From: Xiphias gladius
Lineage: Eukaryota > Chordata > Actinopteri > Istiophoriformes > Xiphiidae
Direction: 5' to 3'
Assembly: GCF_016859285.1 (NCBI RefSeq)
Contig: NC_053418.1
Coordinates: 22,809,829-22,873,828 of the forward strand
DNA: 64,000 nt
Both the position numbers and the translations under genes were made by a program. How positions within the stretch are numbered: the stretch's first letter is position 1; every line of letters starts with the position of its first letter. The notes beneath the pieces were generated by a model that made no database searches, was not told where the DNA came from, and saw only the letters and a list, made by a program, of their open reading frames with translations. Of this stretch, positions 1 to 16,900 are shown piece after piece.

Positions 1-197
1 GTTGAAAATGATTCCAGTCGATCGAGACATGACTTTGGACCCAAAGCTAGGAAAATAAAAGAGCTTTATATTGAATGATTCAATCAAAGTCACGCATAAT
101 AAGCAGCAAAAGTGTCTTCTCTCTGACTAGCATGTTCAGGGAATGCATTTGCCTTATTATGAAAGAAAGGCTATATTTTGAAAGCTTGACTTCTTAC

Positions 198-3734
<3,537 letters not shown>

Positions 3735-3738
3735 TTTC

Positions 3739-6700
3739 CTGCCCGGGAAAATCAACACACCTCGCAGTCAAACAGGACCCCTCACCTCAGAGACAATTGT
3801 CTTCTCCTCCAGACATCACTGAGCATTTTCATCGTAGTAGCCGAAACTTTACACGAACAACAATGTCGGAGAAAAAAACAAATCTTGTTTTTTTCTTTCA
3901 AGAAGGGAGAGCAGAAAGTTCACCCACCTTTAGTTGTTTTTGCACGGATAGATGTAAAATATTGGACAGAAAGAAGACAGAAGAAGGGACTTGGCCATTC
4001 AGCTGACTCTCAGTGTGTGTCTTGCTGGTAATGGAGCATGATGTGTCATCTTTGGTTTTCAGGTGTTACTTAACTCAGGTTTTACAATGTGATGTTGCTG
4101 AGCAAAGCTTCCCGGATAATAAGCATGTGCTTTGTTTGTGTATGTTTTTTAAAGATACAGGCATGAAAACAGACACATGGAGACAGAAAAGAACAGGGGA
4201 AGATGGGAATGGGAGGACAAAGGTCTTGAAAGCTTTCTTTTGTAACTGCTGTATATTTGAGCTGTTGGGCACATTAGCAAGGAAGCAATGAGGTTTGAAA
4301 TTCTGACATTCAATTCTTCACAAAAATCTGATTTTTGTTGTGGTTTAATCGATCATTTTTTAAACGTATACATCACTTTTCTCAAATGATAGATGCCTCC
4401 CTTTAATCACTTTGGAGTGAAACTCTTGAGTTTGTCTTTCCAGACTTCTATAACCGTTCGTTTCACTCTGATATCAATCTGGCAGGCTTGCCAAAGTGAA
4501 GGTGAGAGTGATCTATTCACAGATGCAGGTGGCATTCAGCCCTGACTCAGGGCTCCATGTGATTGGCTCAGCCAGCAGCGTTGCCATGCTCAGTAGCCAT
4601 GTCACAGTCTATTTGGCTTATTCTGCAGGCATCCTCAGACTGATTGAGATGCCTCAGCCTTCACCCAACAGCAGAGGTCCAAGCTGGCAATGTCAGCGAC
4701 TGTAGCTTCTCAAAAGCAAATACCCCTCTGTGGTGCCTCAGCTAATCCAGCGTGCTCACCTGTTGCTGGGCCACACTGATAAAGCACGGTCAAAGGAGCC
4801 TGTGGGCTGCTGCTACTGCTGTGACTGTGACTGTGTCTAAATCTAATCACTACTTTCCTGTTCTGGATCTCCCAGGTTCAGAGCCGCCCCAAGGATGGGG
4901 GTTTATTTAATGGACAGAGCTGATTTATAGCAGAAGAGGACAATTACATGTCTGTTTGTTGCAGATCACAAAAGCCTTCCTTCAGCTTTTGTACACACAT
5001 CAATGTCACAGGATGGGGGCTGTTTTATGAAATATTAGCTGGAGCTCGTTCGTATTTTTATCCCTCTGCTAAGTTTCATTTTGACTTTGCTGGGAGGGAT
5101 ACACTTCTACCCTCCAGGTTTCCTTCCGATTGTTTTCACACAATAAAGGGGATGGCTTGTCTATGCCTGTATACTCAGCAGCAAATCAAATCATACACTG
5201 CTGTTGTTCCTCAGGGACAGGTGAAACACAGCCTGCAGAAACACTTACAGCAGAGTGATTGCTGCCATGTAAAAGAAGGTGATGTCATGTGTTTTTGTGT
5301 GTGACTGCAGTCCTTTAATGATAGGGGCTCCATAGATAGACACCGAGTTGTGTATGCTCCACTTGTAAGTTGGAAATTCAGCTTCTTTTACCTAAGCGGG
5401 GACGGAGAAATGTGTATTTACTGTAGAAGCATATATAGTATATAAGGCTGGTCGGCAGATGAAAAACAGATAGACACATGTCCTCGATCCCAGAGGTTCC
5501 CAAACTGTTTTTGTGTTATGATCAGACCACAATTTATTGCAATAATGTTTTTTTTAAGAATTTTTGGGGCATTTTTGCCTTTATTTGATAGTCAACAATC
5601 AAGAGATGCAACAAAGATCCCCAACCAGACTTGGTTGGGGATAAGTTACATGGGCTATATGGGCACACCAGTTGCATCAATGTTTTGCTGCTTTCTGTCG
5701 CTCGGCATGATTTGTGTGCTATCTTTAGAATGTTGATTTTGTTTCTATGGTTGTCATTTCAGTATCTTACTCCCCTGTATTACTACTTCTTAACCTGCCC
5801 CTTCATTGGTTTTAGAACATCTTGCTAAGGGACTGCAGTTGAAAATTAACTAGCTGGCTAACACTGACACATTAACATATCAATGTGAGTTGTCATTGTA
5901 AATAAAGAATATGAGAATATTAATTTTTTTATTTGAAGAGTTTTAAGAGGCACAAAGATTTTTTTTATAAAAGATTTATTTTTAAATAAAAATAAGTGTA
6001 ATTTTAAAAGGTATTTTTCTGTCTTTCTGTTCTGTTAATGGGGTAATCCAAAATTGGGATGAGACATATTTAAAAAATAATTGTCAGAATGACAGCATCT
6101 GAGATATCCTGACTCTTAGTCCCTACTGTTGGTCAAACCCCTAAGATCATTCAATTCCCATAATGACACTCAGGAATGTCTTTCATTAGACTCTCTCTGC
6201 CTCTCGAATGCTCACGTCTTTCAAATCCCACAGCTCCAGTTTGTATCGGCTTTCTTTTAAAAACGATAAGTCTCAAGTCCAAACTCAGATTAACCCGATG
6301 ACATCATCAGGGTTACTTTTTCAAAATGTAGAAATCTCCCTAGAAGATATTATACAGCTGTTTTTGGTGGTGATCTTCATGGTGAGCAAATTGAACTTCC
6401 TCCGTGAAAACTGGTGCGCCCCTTTAATCATCTCACAACCTCTCAGACCCCTCCAGACCTTGTGACCCCCTCAGTGGATCCCAACCCTTTTGTTTGTTTC
6501 TCCGTTTGATTTTTCCCTTTTTCTGAAGAACATTTCCCTTTATACAGATTTCAATATCTAACAACCCGCAAGCTGGAAAGACAGTTAGGCTATGTTTAGC
6601 ACATGATGTAAAAATGGGTTATTTCAACAGCATTGCTTGTAGAGTCAAAGCTCTGACAAAACAGAGGAGTAGCATGGGGATGATGCAATAAATTAGGGGC

Positions 6701-7440
6701 ACAAATCAGTCATAATTACAACCTCGAGTAAAACGTGCAGGAGGCTGGGTCCAGGGAGAGTGTAGTGCAGCCAGGGGTAATAGTTATTAGAGAGCATAAC
6801 GACTGTCCAGCTCCATTAACCAAGACTAAGCCTGAACCAGAAGGCCATACCAGAAAACAAGGTCAAAACAGGATCAGAGTCTCTAAACCAACAATGATGG
6901 GACCTACAAATAGATACACATTACATCACTACAGTTACGTTTACGGTCATTTCATTTCCTATAGTGCAAGTGTGGGGCGGAGGCTGTGAAACATCTTAAT
7001 TGAGAGCTGTCTCTCATGTAGCTGAATGCACCCAAGAGTCCCCCCTCAGTGACCCCTGTGGGTCTCTGAGCAAGCTACCGATGCACATGACAGAAAGGTA
7101 CGCTGGCACATGGATGTTCTTCAAAGAATGACAATGATTTAGTGGAGTTGTGACAGATGCAAATGGGATCTGACAGCTCCTGCAATGGCTGTCTGACAAC
7201 AAGGTTCCCAGAAGAGAAATTCATATTTATCTAGGGCCAGTGGCAAAGCATGTATTTTGGGCAACTGGAAAGAAAAAAAAGGACAAACTCTATGTTTGCA
7301 CTTCTGAAGGATAGATTTGAAACCTCCCCCAGGCTCCACAACAAACATAAATTTCTAGTTATTTAGAAGACTTCTGCATGGTTTATCCGACTGTGCATTG
7401 GTAGCATGGTTGCCTAAGAACAACGCTGACACCCCTGACT
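3739..7440. other. Spacer between the GGT1-like gene and lrrc75b
   Basis: Divergent intergenic region that must hold the GGT1-like 5' untranslated exon(s) and promoter, because the first coding exon begins at a splice acceptor. No convincing coding exon was found. Between about 5490 and 6490 there are AT-rich stretches whose edges faintly resemble a decayed interspersed repeat. Nothing else is supported. Confidence 0.4.
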
Positions 7441-7464
7441 CTTTAATTCTCCCTTGTGGCTACA

Positions 7465-7700
7465 CGGGGGTGGGGGGGGCGGGAGGGGGTGAAGCCTTGG
7501 AAGAGAGACGCGCAGCAGGCACCAGATGCTGGGATTGGTCGGACGCTCCACGTTGCACTAAACTAAACAGCAGCGTAAAGCAGGGACGACCGGAGGATGA
7601 AGCAGCCGGAGCGTCCTTACCATCCGAGCCCGGCGCACGTATCGCGGCGGTGGGTGAGAGAGTCAGTATAGCAACGCGTGAGCGGTGCATGAGAGGATGG
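7465..7700 (+). promoter_or_regulatory. lrrc75b: GC-rich probable promoter / 5'UTR of lrrc75b
   Basis: G-rich run with an Sp1-type GC box (GGGGGGGGCGGGAGGGGG, about 7471-7490), followed by CpG-rich sequence with several CG dinucleotides (7508-7690) that contrasts with the AT-rich spacer upstream. The lrrc75b start codon follows at 7966. The transcription start is not resolved. Confidence 0.45.
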
Positions 7701-7922
7701 TGGTGAATTAGACCGGAGTGGGATATTGTGTGCTTTCCGCGCCGGATCGGTCCGCTTGACAGCCAGGCAGCAACGCAGCGCCAGACAGCACGGCTCTGTT
7801 TTCCACCATCCTCTGAGGAGCATCTGCTGGCAAAAAAAAAAAAAAAAACCGGAGCTGACCATGGGTTTTTTCTTTTGGTAATATTGTCTGAGCTGCAACA
7901 CAAACGCCGCCTGCATCTGTAG

Positions 7923-7926
7923 AAAA

Positions 7927-7960
<34 letters not shown>
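7923..7960 (+). repeat. A-run plus (TA)n directly before the lrrc75b start codon
   Basis: Twenty-two A residues (7923-7944) followed by eight TA units (7945-7960), ending five bases before ATG. An earlier A-run sits near 7831-7848. If no intron removes it, this homopolymer lies in the mRNA leader. Confidence 0.9.
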
Positions 7961-7961
<1 letters not shown>

Positions 7962-7965
7962 CACA

Positions 7966-10900
7966 ATGGGTTCCAGACTGAGCAGGCAGAGCAGCCTGGA
8001 CAATGAGAATTTCTCCAAAAAGCGACGCAAGCTTCTAGATAGCACTGGAGAGAGCGACAGGGGCAGTCGGGGCGGCGGGGACTTTCTGTTTGCACTGATG
8101 CTCAAATCAGACAAACTGCCGGGGATGCTGCGGAGGACCAACCACAGCCCGTACATGAGGCGAGTGGCGTGGATCAAAGAGATACAGAAGCTGCTCCGCG
8201 ACCGCAGGATAGAGCAGGCAACCGACGTGCTGAAATTACTGAGGAAGGTAAGGAGAGCCTGCACTCAGCTCGGCCCGAGCACGGCAAAGTCAGACCTGTT
8301 TACATGCACTGTGTGCTACTGCTTTAAGCCTGCTTTGATGCTGATGCAGCCATACGCACATCCTCAGCATAACCCCGAGCAACAGATGGGAGAACAAGCC
8401 GGAGCTGCTCATGTGTGTGTGAATGCAGCTGGGTATGTCCCGCAGGTCCACAGGTGGCTCAGTCCAGCCCTGACCCTGCTCTCTGATCCCTGACCCCAGC
8501 CCACCTGCCCCATGTTTTTCCCCCCCTTGAGGTGACTCTGCACTGCATGGTCCCACTGCTTCTGCCGCTTCCTCCGGAAAGCATTTGTTTTGATAGAAAG
8601 TAGGCCACGGGCAGAACAGTGTACCTGTGACACATTGTTTCAGTGGCAGACACAGCGTGTGACTCAACACAGTGTCCACTCTCACTGTGAGCAGACGTGC
8701 TCCGTGTTGACATTTGATTTGAAAGGATGTCCTGCGCTCTAAACGAGGCAATGGTCAAACTGTACGCTGTGTGTTACCGCTTTCCCCCAAAATTCATTGT
8801 CTTTAGACGGGATTTAGCTATTGCCATGGACAGGTACACCGCACCATTCCCTCTGCATCTCTCCTTGTTTCCTCCACTGTGGCCAGAGTCTCACCTCTCC
8901 TTAGGCTGTTCTAATGCTCCCATTAGACCGACCTGCCCCCTCCATCCCTCTCCACGCCTAATGTTTTTCTCTCTCTCTCTCTCTCTGTAATGGCCTATGG
9001 TCCAGTTGCAACAGTGTAAGCCCTGGAGTCCTGTGTTCCACAATACAAAATATTATCCTACTGCCAAAGGTTTTATTAACTCTAACTCCGAGACAGAAGG
9101 TCACAGAATTGAAAATCTAGGCTGCTGTCATTGTTTCAATAGTGGCTTTGTCATACTTTGTTGTGCAGGTTGCTGTTGCTGCACCTGTTTTTCGCAGAAG
9201 ATTACTTGTTTTTTTCACGAGCTGAGACATTTTATAGCCTCTGTGGCTGATGAAAATCTTTAAAACCAACCGGACATCAACTCAAAAATGCACTGTCATC
9301 AAGCTGGTTTTATTGTTTAAAAAAAAACAAAAGAACAAAAAAAACCTGACATTCGTTGCTGTACATTTGATGCAATTTTCACTTGACCATGACAATATTT
9401 ATAAGGTGTTGTAGTCGTGACCTAGAATATGTCCAACCCCACTAGACTGAGTAAATAATGTTGGATGTTAATCAGAGGTTTGTTTTCAAAGCCTATTTCT
9501 CACCTGCTGTGGAATAGGTAGCATTAAAACGTGTGTAAAAGAACAGGTAGGTGCATTAAAGATGTGACAGCAGCCTTGGTGATCTCATTTGTTTGCTTGC
9601 CCTCGGGCCCTCCTCTGTCTTTTAGCTGTCGGCCAATCCAGCATTAATTACTCTGAAGCCTTGACACGGGAGAGAGTGGAACATTCTTAATCAAGCCGAT
9701 GAGATAAACTGGCTAGCCCAGGCTCCATGACAGCCGCATCACAGGGGACATGGGCTCGCTTCCTCTGAACGAGCTCAACTTTTATTAAATAAGCCTTACT
9801 TCAGCTTTACTTGCAGCACTGCAAGCAGGCAGATGTCAGAAAGACTCTGTTCTTTGAATTTAAAAGGAGTTTGTGGCAGAATTAATTGGTGTGTAGAAGG
9901 GAGCTCTGCTCCAAATATGAAAAAGATCTGAGCTTTGCTGCAGATATGGGAAGGATTCGTGGCTTCATGCCACGCCTGCACATGACAATTGATCGTGTCT
10001 AAACTCAGATGGGGAGATATTTTTATACCTTGTTTCTCAGAAGGGCAGAAGCAGCTTCTCTCCCGCCTTGGGTTCAGTCTGTGTTTACTGTTGCCCTTGT
10101 TAAAAGGGGAGCCAGTGATGTGGAGCTGCCAACCTCCCACTCAAGCTGTCTATTATAATCAATGCCGATTGTGTTCGAGAGAGAAAGAACTGTGTGCGCA
10201 GGTGTGTGCATACTGTATGTCTCAGAGGCTTGCCTCTCTCATTAAAGCTGCATGGGCTGCACAAGTGCTTGTCATCGTGGTTTGCCTCCTCAGGACCTTG
10301 AGGATAGACGTGTTGATGAAGGCAGATTGTACTGTTCAGTACACACAGCTGCACTGCTGACTGTTGCTTGTCTTATCACACTCAACTGATCATCTGAAAT
10401 CTGCTCTTTTTAGTTGAGTTGATTTGATTTTAATGGCAGATGCTTTTGTATTCGCCATATTTATGAGTAACCTCATTATTATGAGCTTACTCGTAGAGGT
10501 CAAAGCTGACAGTGTGAGCTCAACTGTCAGCTTTGAACTCTTTGGAAATGTATTTATGTCCTGCTCAAATTTTTAAATCACTTTTACTCAAGATCATTTT
10601 GAATTGCCACTTTCATCTTTTTATGAAGTGAAAAGAACGATACACCGAGAAAAAATACCTTAAATGTGGTTAGAAATATAAATATGCATTGAAAATTCCA
10701 CGCAGCTAAGGGATTAAATACATTTTTGAGTTTTTCCAGGAGGGTTTTGAATGATAAAGTATAGTAGAGCATGCATAGTTCTTAAAGTGGGAGACTTTTC
10801 GATTCAGGAGTGGTTTTGTTCATGCAAATAGTGTGTGCTTGTGGCATGTTGGGATGGGCACTGTGGCTCGGTGCAATGGAGGTGTGATTATAAATGCCAA

Positions 10901-13900
10901 AACGCAAAGTTCCTTGTGACTCCCTCTAGATTTCACTCTCCCACTGTAGATGAAAAAGCTCCTGTCTCCTTTAATGAATATTTTAAACTAAACATTTCTT
11001 TTATCTTTCCATTTCAAGTCACATTGCCCCTGACAGAGCAGAGGCCCCATTTTCATCACTAATGCATTTGTTTATCTCAGGTCCAAAGACACACTGTTTA
11101 ATTGTAATCATTACAGGATGTTTTACTTTTTCATCTGGCTGTAATGTCGATTCTTCTCATTTTTCTCTCTTTTGGAAGGATCTGGGTTTGGAAGGCACCT
11201 CGCTCAACGACATCTTGTACAAAAACGCAGCCTTCCTCAACCTAGTGGACCCGATCTCACACGAGCTGCTGCTCAGCCTGGCTCGAGAGATGCAGTGTCC
11301 TAAGAAGGTCGGCTTTTACTGTGTTCTCCTTCCCATAACACTCACGGAGTATCCAGAAAAAAATCAAGTTTGATGTTGGTATTCTGCAAAAGAAAGCGTT
11401 CGCCTAAAAATATTCCCCTGATGGTTTCCTTTTGTTAAGTAATCAAGATCAATGAAAATCCAATCTGAGGATGTTATCGACTTACATTTCTGCAGACGGA
11501 TGGTTGAAAGAAATTCTGCAGACACGTGTTACTTTTGAGGAGCTAGAAATAGGAATAGCTGTTCAGTGTGAATCCTGTAAAACTGTGTTTAATGCAGTTT
11601 GTTGAATTGCTCTTCCTCCCGGAATCTCATACCTGAAAACTGATAAAACTGGAGTAACCTGTAAATATCCAGAAAATTACAAGCAATAACCCTCAAGGAA
11701 TCAACTCAACTGGCATGTTTAAGTTAAAAAAATGGTTGTTTTGTGCACAGAGTTAAATTCATAACTCAGTAAGTCTCAACCTCAAACAGTGAATATTGAG
11801 TTATTCTGATGGAGGCAATGACCACCAGCAGCCGCAACATTGGTAATGAACTGAAATTACCAGTGCGTACCAGTAGCTGTCTTGAATCTCACCTCTCCTC
11901 TGTACTTCCCCTGTTTGCCTCCTCAATTCATGTGATTAGATTTTCCTGCTCCAGGAAGGAAGCTAAATTGTGTTTTGTTCAGGAGAAGCTCAAGGTATCT
12001 CGAATTATGACAAACTTCTTTTGTGGGTTTTTTTTCTGTTCATGTGATAGATGTTACGGTTACTGGTTGATTAAGTTTTTAGAAAAGTGTTGGAAACTTT
12101 GCCGGATTTGAAGCCTACATGGTGTGAAATAATTAATTGTTAAGAGGTTTTCTCTTGCGTACACAAGCAGTAAATCTCATTTTGAAAGCTGCTACTTCAC
12201 TACTGTTAGTCTCTTTGTTCCATGTGCTATTCTGAACACTCTTTCTGCTCTCCTCTACAGGATGCAGACACCATAAAGTCTTCGGATAAGATCTGCAGAC
12301 AGCTCATCTACCACCTGACCCCGCACTCAAAGTGGCTGAGGCAGAGCATGTCCAGACGGAAATCCCAGGCCTGGTAAGCCCTTGTGCCCAGACATCCAGT
12401 CTGTAATAAATCTGCAGCTCTGCACAACAGGGAACGGGGCTCTGCTCCATGTCGAGCTGTAGAAATGTCCATCTTTGTAGCTGACATTGAACTAGGGCAG
12501 CGCTGGCCACGGGCTGACCTGACCGGAACGCCATGGTAACCACAGCTGTCAATCATCTTCTCTTTTTAAGTGGTCAGGTCCGTGCAGTGGATGTGCGTTG
12601 CCACTGGCCTTTCTCTCTTCCAAAGTGGCACAGCAGCAAATTTGTCCATCTGTTTGCTGAGGAAAAGCTGGAAGGGTAGTGTTAGAATATAATTGTACTC
12701 GTCGTGATGAAAGACTGAATTTCTTTTGATGTGCAAATGATGACTAAAAAATTAGCTTGTGTACAAAAGGGTTTTTTGTGTGCCTAGGTGTTGCCCGGTA
12801 ATCCTATTCATGAACAGAAACAGGCTATCATAATTCTTTTTCATGTAACTGCTTATTCTACGGCTGGCTTGACGCCGCACATAATGCAGTCATTTTCTGG
12901 ACATGAAAATAATCTCAGGATTGAGGGGGAGACAATGCGAACACAGTGAGATGAGGGAGGTTCATTATGAGTCAGTAGGAGGTATCATCGAACAGAATCT
13001 GAGGAAGAGCATAGATGTATTCACAGAGATCTGGCAGGATCAGAGTCCTCGCTATCAAGCTGCATAAGCAGAGCTTTGTTGGACGTTTAATTCAGCCCGG
13101 AACAGGAAAGACACAGTTCTTAACTGACACTGACAGCATCTATGAAAATTTGCAGATATATACGACTCCTAAACTCCTATAGTTTTTTTTTGTTTGTTTG
13201 TTTTTTGTTTTTTTGATTTTACTTAGTCATGTTGTCGGCTTCATACACCTGCACAGGGAGAGACGGTCTGAAACCAGCTGAGAAAGCAGGAGCAACATGA
13301 ATCATTAAAACAAAAATCCATCCTAAAAGAGATTATTAATACAGTTGATGGTGTAGGCTCTGACAGCTTCGCCTGCCGTTGTGTTCATGAACCTGTCAAA
13401 GCTAGAAAGAGACGAGACCTGGCCAGTCTGCCACTGACAGATACTGTACTTTATCTGGTTTAACACTTTTATAAAAGCAACCATGTGATAATTCCCTGTG
13501 GGTGCAGTTACTTTTTCCATTTATTGTTATCAAAGAAAGCAGCTCAGCTCAAGTTGTAGTGTATTGCATTGTAGTGCTGTCCTGGGGGTTGGGGAAGGTT
13601 CAGAGGTTCCTAGTGTAAGTGTTTTGGGAAATACACTAACTCAACTTCTTGTCAAAAGTTAAATGAGGGGATCGATACCACTCTCATTTCTGTACGTGAA
13701 AATATGAAGCTACAGCCACCAGATGGTTAGCTTAGCTTAGCACAAAGACTGGAAACAGGAGGAAATAGCCCACCTGGCTCTGCACAGAAACAAAGGTGTA
13801 AAAATGACAAGTTTTTACAGGGAGTTTGGTGCTAGGCTATTTTTTGTCTTGTAAAACTGCATCTTGGTGTTTTAACACCTTAATTTTTGTAATGATTAAA

Positions 13901-16900
13901 AAACAGGATATAACACTAGTGAGCTTTAGAGGTGCTGGTAGGCAGATTTCCTACTTTCGGACAGAGCCAGGCTAGCTGTTCTCCCCTATTTCCAGTCGTT
14001 ATGCTAAGGTAAGCTAACTGCCTACCAACTGTAGCATCATACTTAGTGTACAAAAATGAGAGTGGTATCAGTCTAACTCTCTGAAAAAGAAATACTCAAG
14101 TGTACTTTCCCAAATGTTGAACAATTCCTTTATCAAATAAAGATTTACCTGTCCAATTGAAGGTGGATTTGACCTCCCTTTAACCTCCATCTTTGTTCAG
14201 CTGCAGGCGAACTGCCCTCATTTGTGCAAAAATGCAACAATCTCACCCCTGTGAAGTTTTCACTGTACTCAGAAGAAACAGTAACAGCTCAGTCCTTTTT
14301 AATGCCACTGGCTTGTTCATCCCCTCATTATCCAGCTTTAGCACTGCACACCAGTCGCTCTAAATACTGTTCACACATTTCTGACTAAAATGCCACATTG
14401 AATTAAAGTCTGAATCTCGCTAATCCAGTTAATCTGTCTAATTAGTTTATTTGGTTTTTGCTAGAAATGTTTCTTGTTTTTGTTTTGTTTTGTTTTTGTC
14501 ACATTTACTGAAAGAGCTATACAATAGGTTTAATGGAGGCGGTGACCCAGAAATGCTGCCGAGGCACTCCCACCTTAAGGGTTATTTGATGTTGGTGTAA
14601 AAATTGCCAGAATTTTTGTGACCTTTTTTCTCTTAAATTTTCACACCACTGTCTTCCATTTCTATCAGCCTTATTAGACTTCATAATTATCTTTTTCCTT
14701 TGTCACCTGAATGCTCAGAAGAAAGAAATACAAAATAACCATTTATTGGATACTGTCCTTTTAGTTTCCAAATTACTCATCTTCAGCGACTGCATAATAA
14801 ATCTGATGTTTTCTCGCCTGTTCTCAAATTCAGTAATTTACATTATATTGTGTATAGTGGCATACCGTTTTTATGGTCGTTTCAGCTTCAAGTCCCATGC
14901 CAGGAAAATACAAATAGGTCAGAACAGCTGGCCAGGTCGAGTTTGTGACCAGAACATCCACCCCATGAAAAGATATTGAAGTGATATTTGCGTGCAGGAA
15001 CTGTCTTTATTGATATGAGCTGTGAACTGTGAGGTTGGATTCCCTGTAGCATGAAGGACAATGCAGAAGTGTGAGTGTGCGTGTGATTCCTATCCACAAT
15101 TTGCACTCTCACACTCTCCTCTGCACAGTCTTCTGTATATAATACAGCAGAAAATGAACTGAAAATATAAGTGAAATAACAGGGAGCAGATGTGGTTAGA
15201 CTGCTCATCTCGTGTCTCTCTTGTTCAGTTTCATGGGACTGAAATGAATAATAAAGCAAAGCTTGAACGTAAATGACTCTGCAAAAAAACAAAAGGCGTG
15301 AGCAATGCAATAATAGCCCAGGGGAGAGCTAAAGAGCAAATGAACTCCTGGAAAATACTTATTTAAAGTTGAAATAAAATGGGATTTTTATGACTTCTGT
15401 TGTTATCCACCCACTCGTGAACATGTGCAATTTAACTGTTTCAAAAAGTATTCTTATTTGTTTAAATAGCATTTCACCTCATCTCAGTTAGCATCGGCTC
15501 CAGATATGAACATTTATAAATGATAAGAGTGGTTTGATTTACGCCGACTGAATTCAGATGCTGCCACATTGTATTAAATCACCGACACACAGAGACTGAT
15601 ACGCCACATGTGAAGACAGGAGATGCACTCTGCTTCCTCAGTATATAAGTGGGAATACTTAGTAGGCAGCTTTATTATACAATGTAAATTTAATTGATTA
15701 CTTAATTATGTAATGAATATTTTTGAATATGAATATTATCTGTTGGTTTGATTGTTTATTTTTGAGCAGGATTACACAAAAAGCACTGAACTGATTCGCA
15801 TCAAACTTGGCGGAGGGATGGGGCAGGGGCCAGGGAAGAACCCGTTACATTTTGGGGCAAATCCGCTCCACTTACTATGATTTGGATATTTTCCCTCTGA
15901 AGTCTGGTGTATGTTTTTTGACATTGGCCTTGTCTGAGGTCTGCGCCCTACTGAGCACATTTTCTAGTTAGATTTTGTAATTGTGAATGTAGTTTGGTAA
16001 GCGCTATTACTAAAATGTTGATGTCATGTGCTATTACTGGCTTCTATTCAATGTTTGCGCAGGGAGGGATTATTTTCTCTCTGTCTGCTCTACATAGTGA
16101 CATGTATCAAATGTGATTTTCATTAATAGAACACCACACCTCTGCACCATTTCTTTTTAAATTTTTTTCAATCGCTTACCTATAAACTAGTTTTGACCGA
16201 GCCCTGTTGTCAGTGTTCTCGTGGATGTAAAGATGACAAAAAGCCATCCTCTCGAAGTTATCAGCGACACTCTTGTTATCTGGTATCAAATTAATCTGGA
16301 GGAAGAATGAAAGAGGCTTCCTGTGAAGACGCCTCAGACATCCATTTTTTTGCTTGCTGAGCTCAAAAGGACGAGTCTGGCTGAAAAGGAGGGAGTTGTG
16401 TGATCAAAACCCATTCACACCTGCAGGGTGGCCTCTGCAAGGCTGTGGCTATTGGGACTTTTGTGCCTGTGTTGAAGATGAGGTTTCTGTCATATAAAAG
16501 GCTTCCAGGGCCAAACAATAGAGAGCGGGAGGATTGTGGCTCACTAGACGTTGATAAAGATACAGTAGCCTTGACAAATGTCTTTATGTGACAGATTCTG
16601 TGCTCAAAAGCTGATTAAACGCCTCTTTAGCCTGATTTCATGAGCAGGTTTTATGCTTCCGTTTTGTGTTTTTTGCAATTAGTACAAACGTTTCTGTTCA
16701 CCAGCCCATCACCTGCTTTTAAAATGAAGCGGTAAATGCTGCTGAGGGTATATCCATCTTCAGTGTGACCAAAAAACACTTCAAAAGCATCACAAGTGAC
16801 AGGTACTGCAGTGGATGTCACAGTAAGTCACTGGACGCCGGAGGATGTTATAATTCACTCTGACACCGATTCAGCATTACAGGCCACTTCAGTCACAGCT

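Noticed and set aside
5490-6490. Possible interspersed repeat with edges like GGTTCCCAAACTG and GGATCCCAACCC
   Set aside because: The two edges match too weakly as inverted copies, and the interior has no clear family hallmark.
7460-8264. Long antisense reading frames over lrrc75b exon 1
   Set aside because: They are open because the sense strand is GC-rich coding DNA, and they run through homopolymer and TA-repeat sequence; no splice signals or family resemblance.
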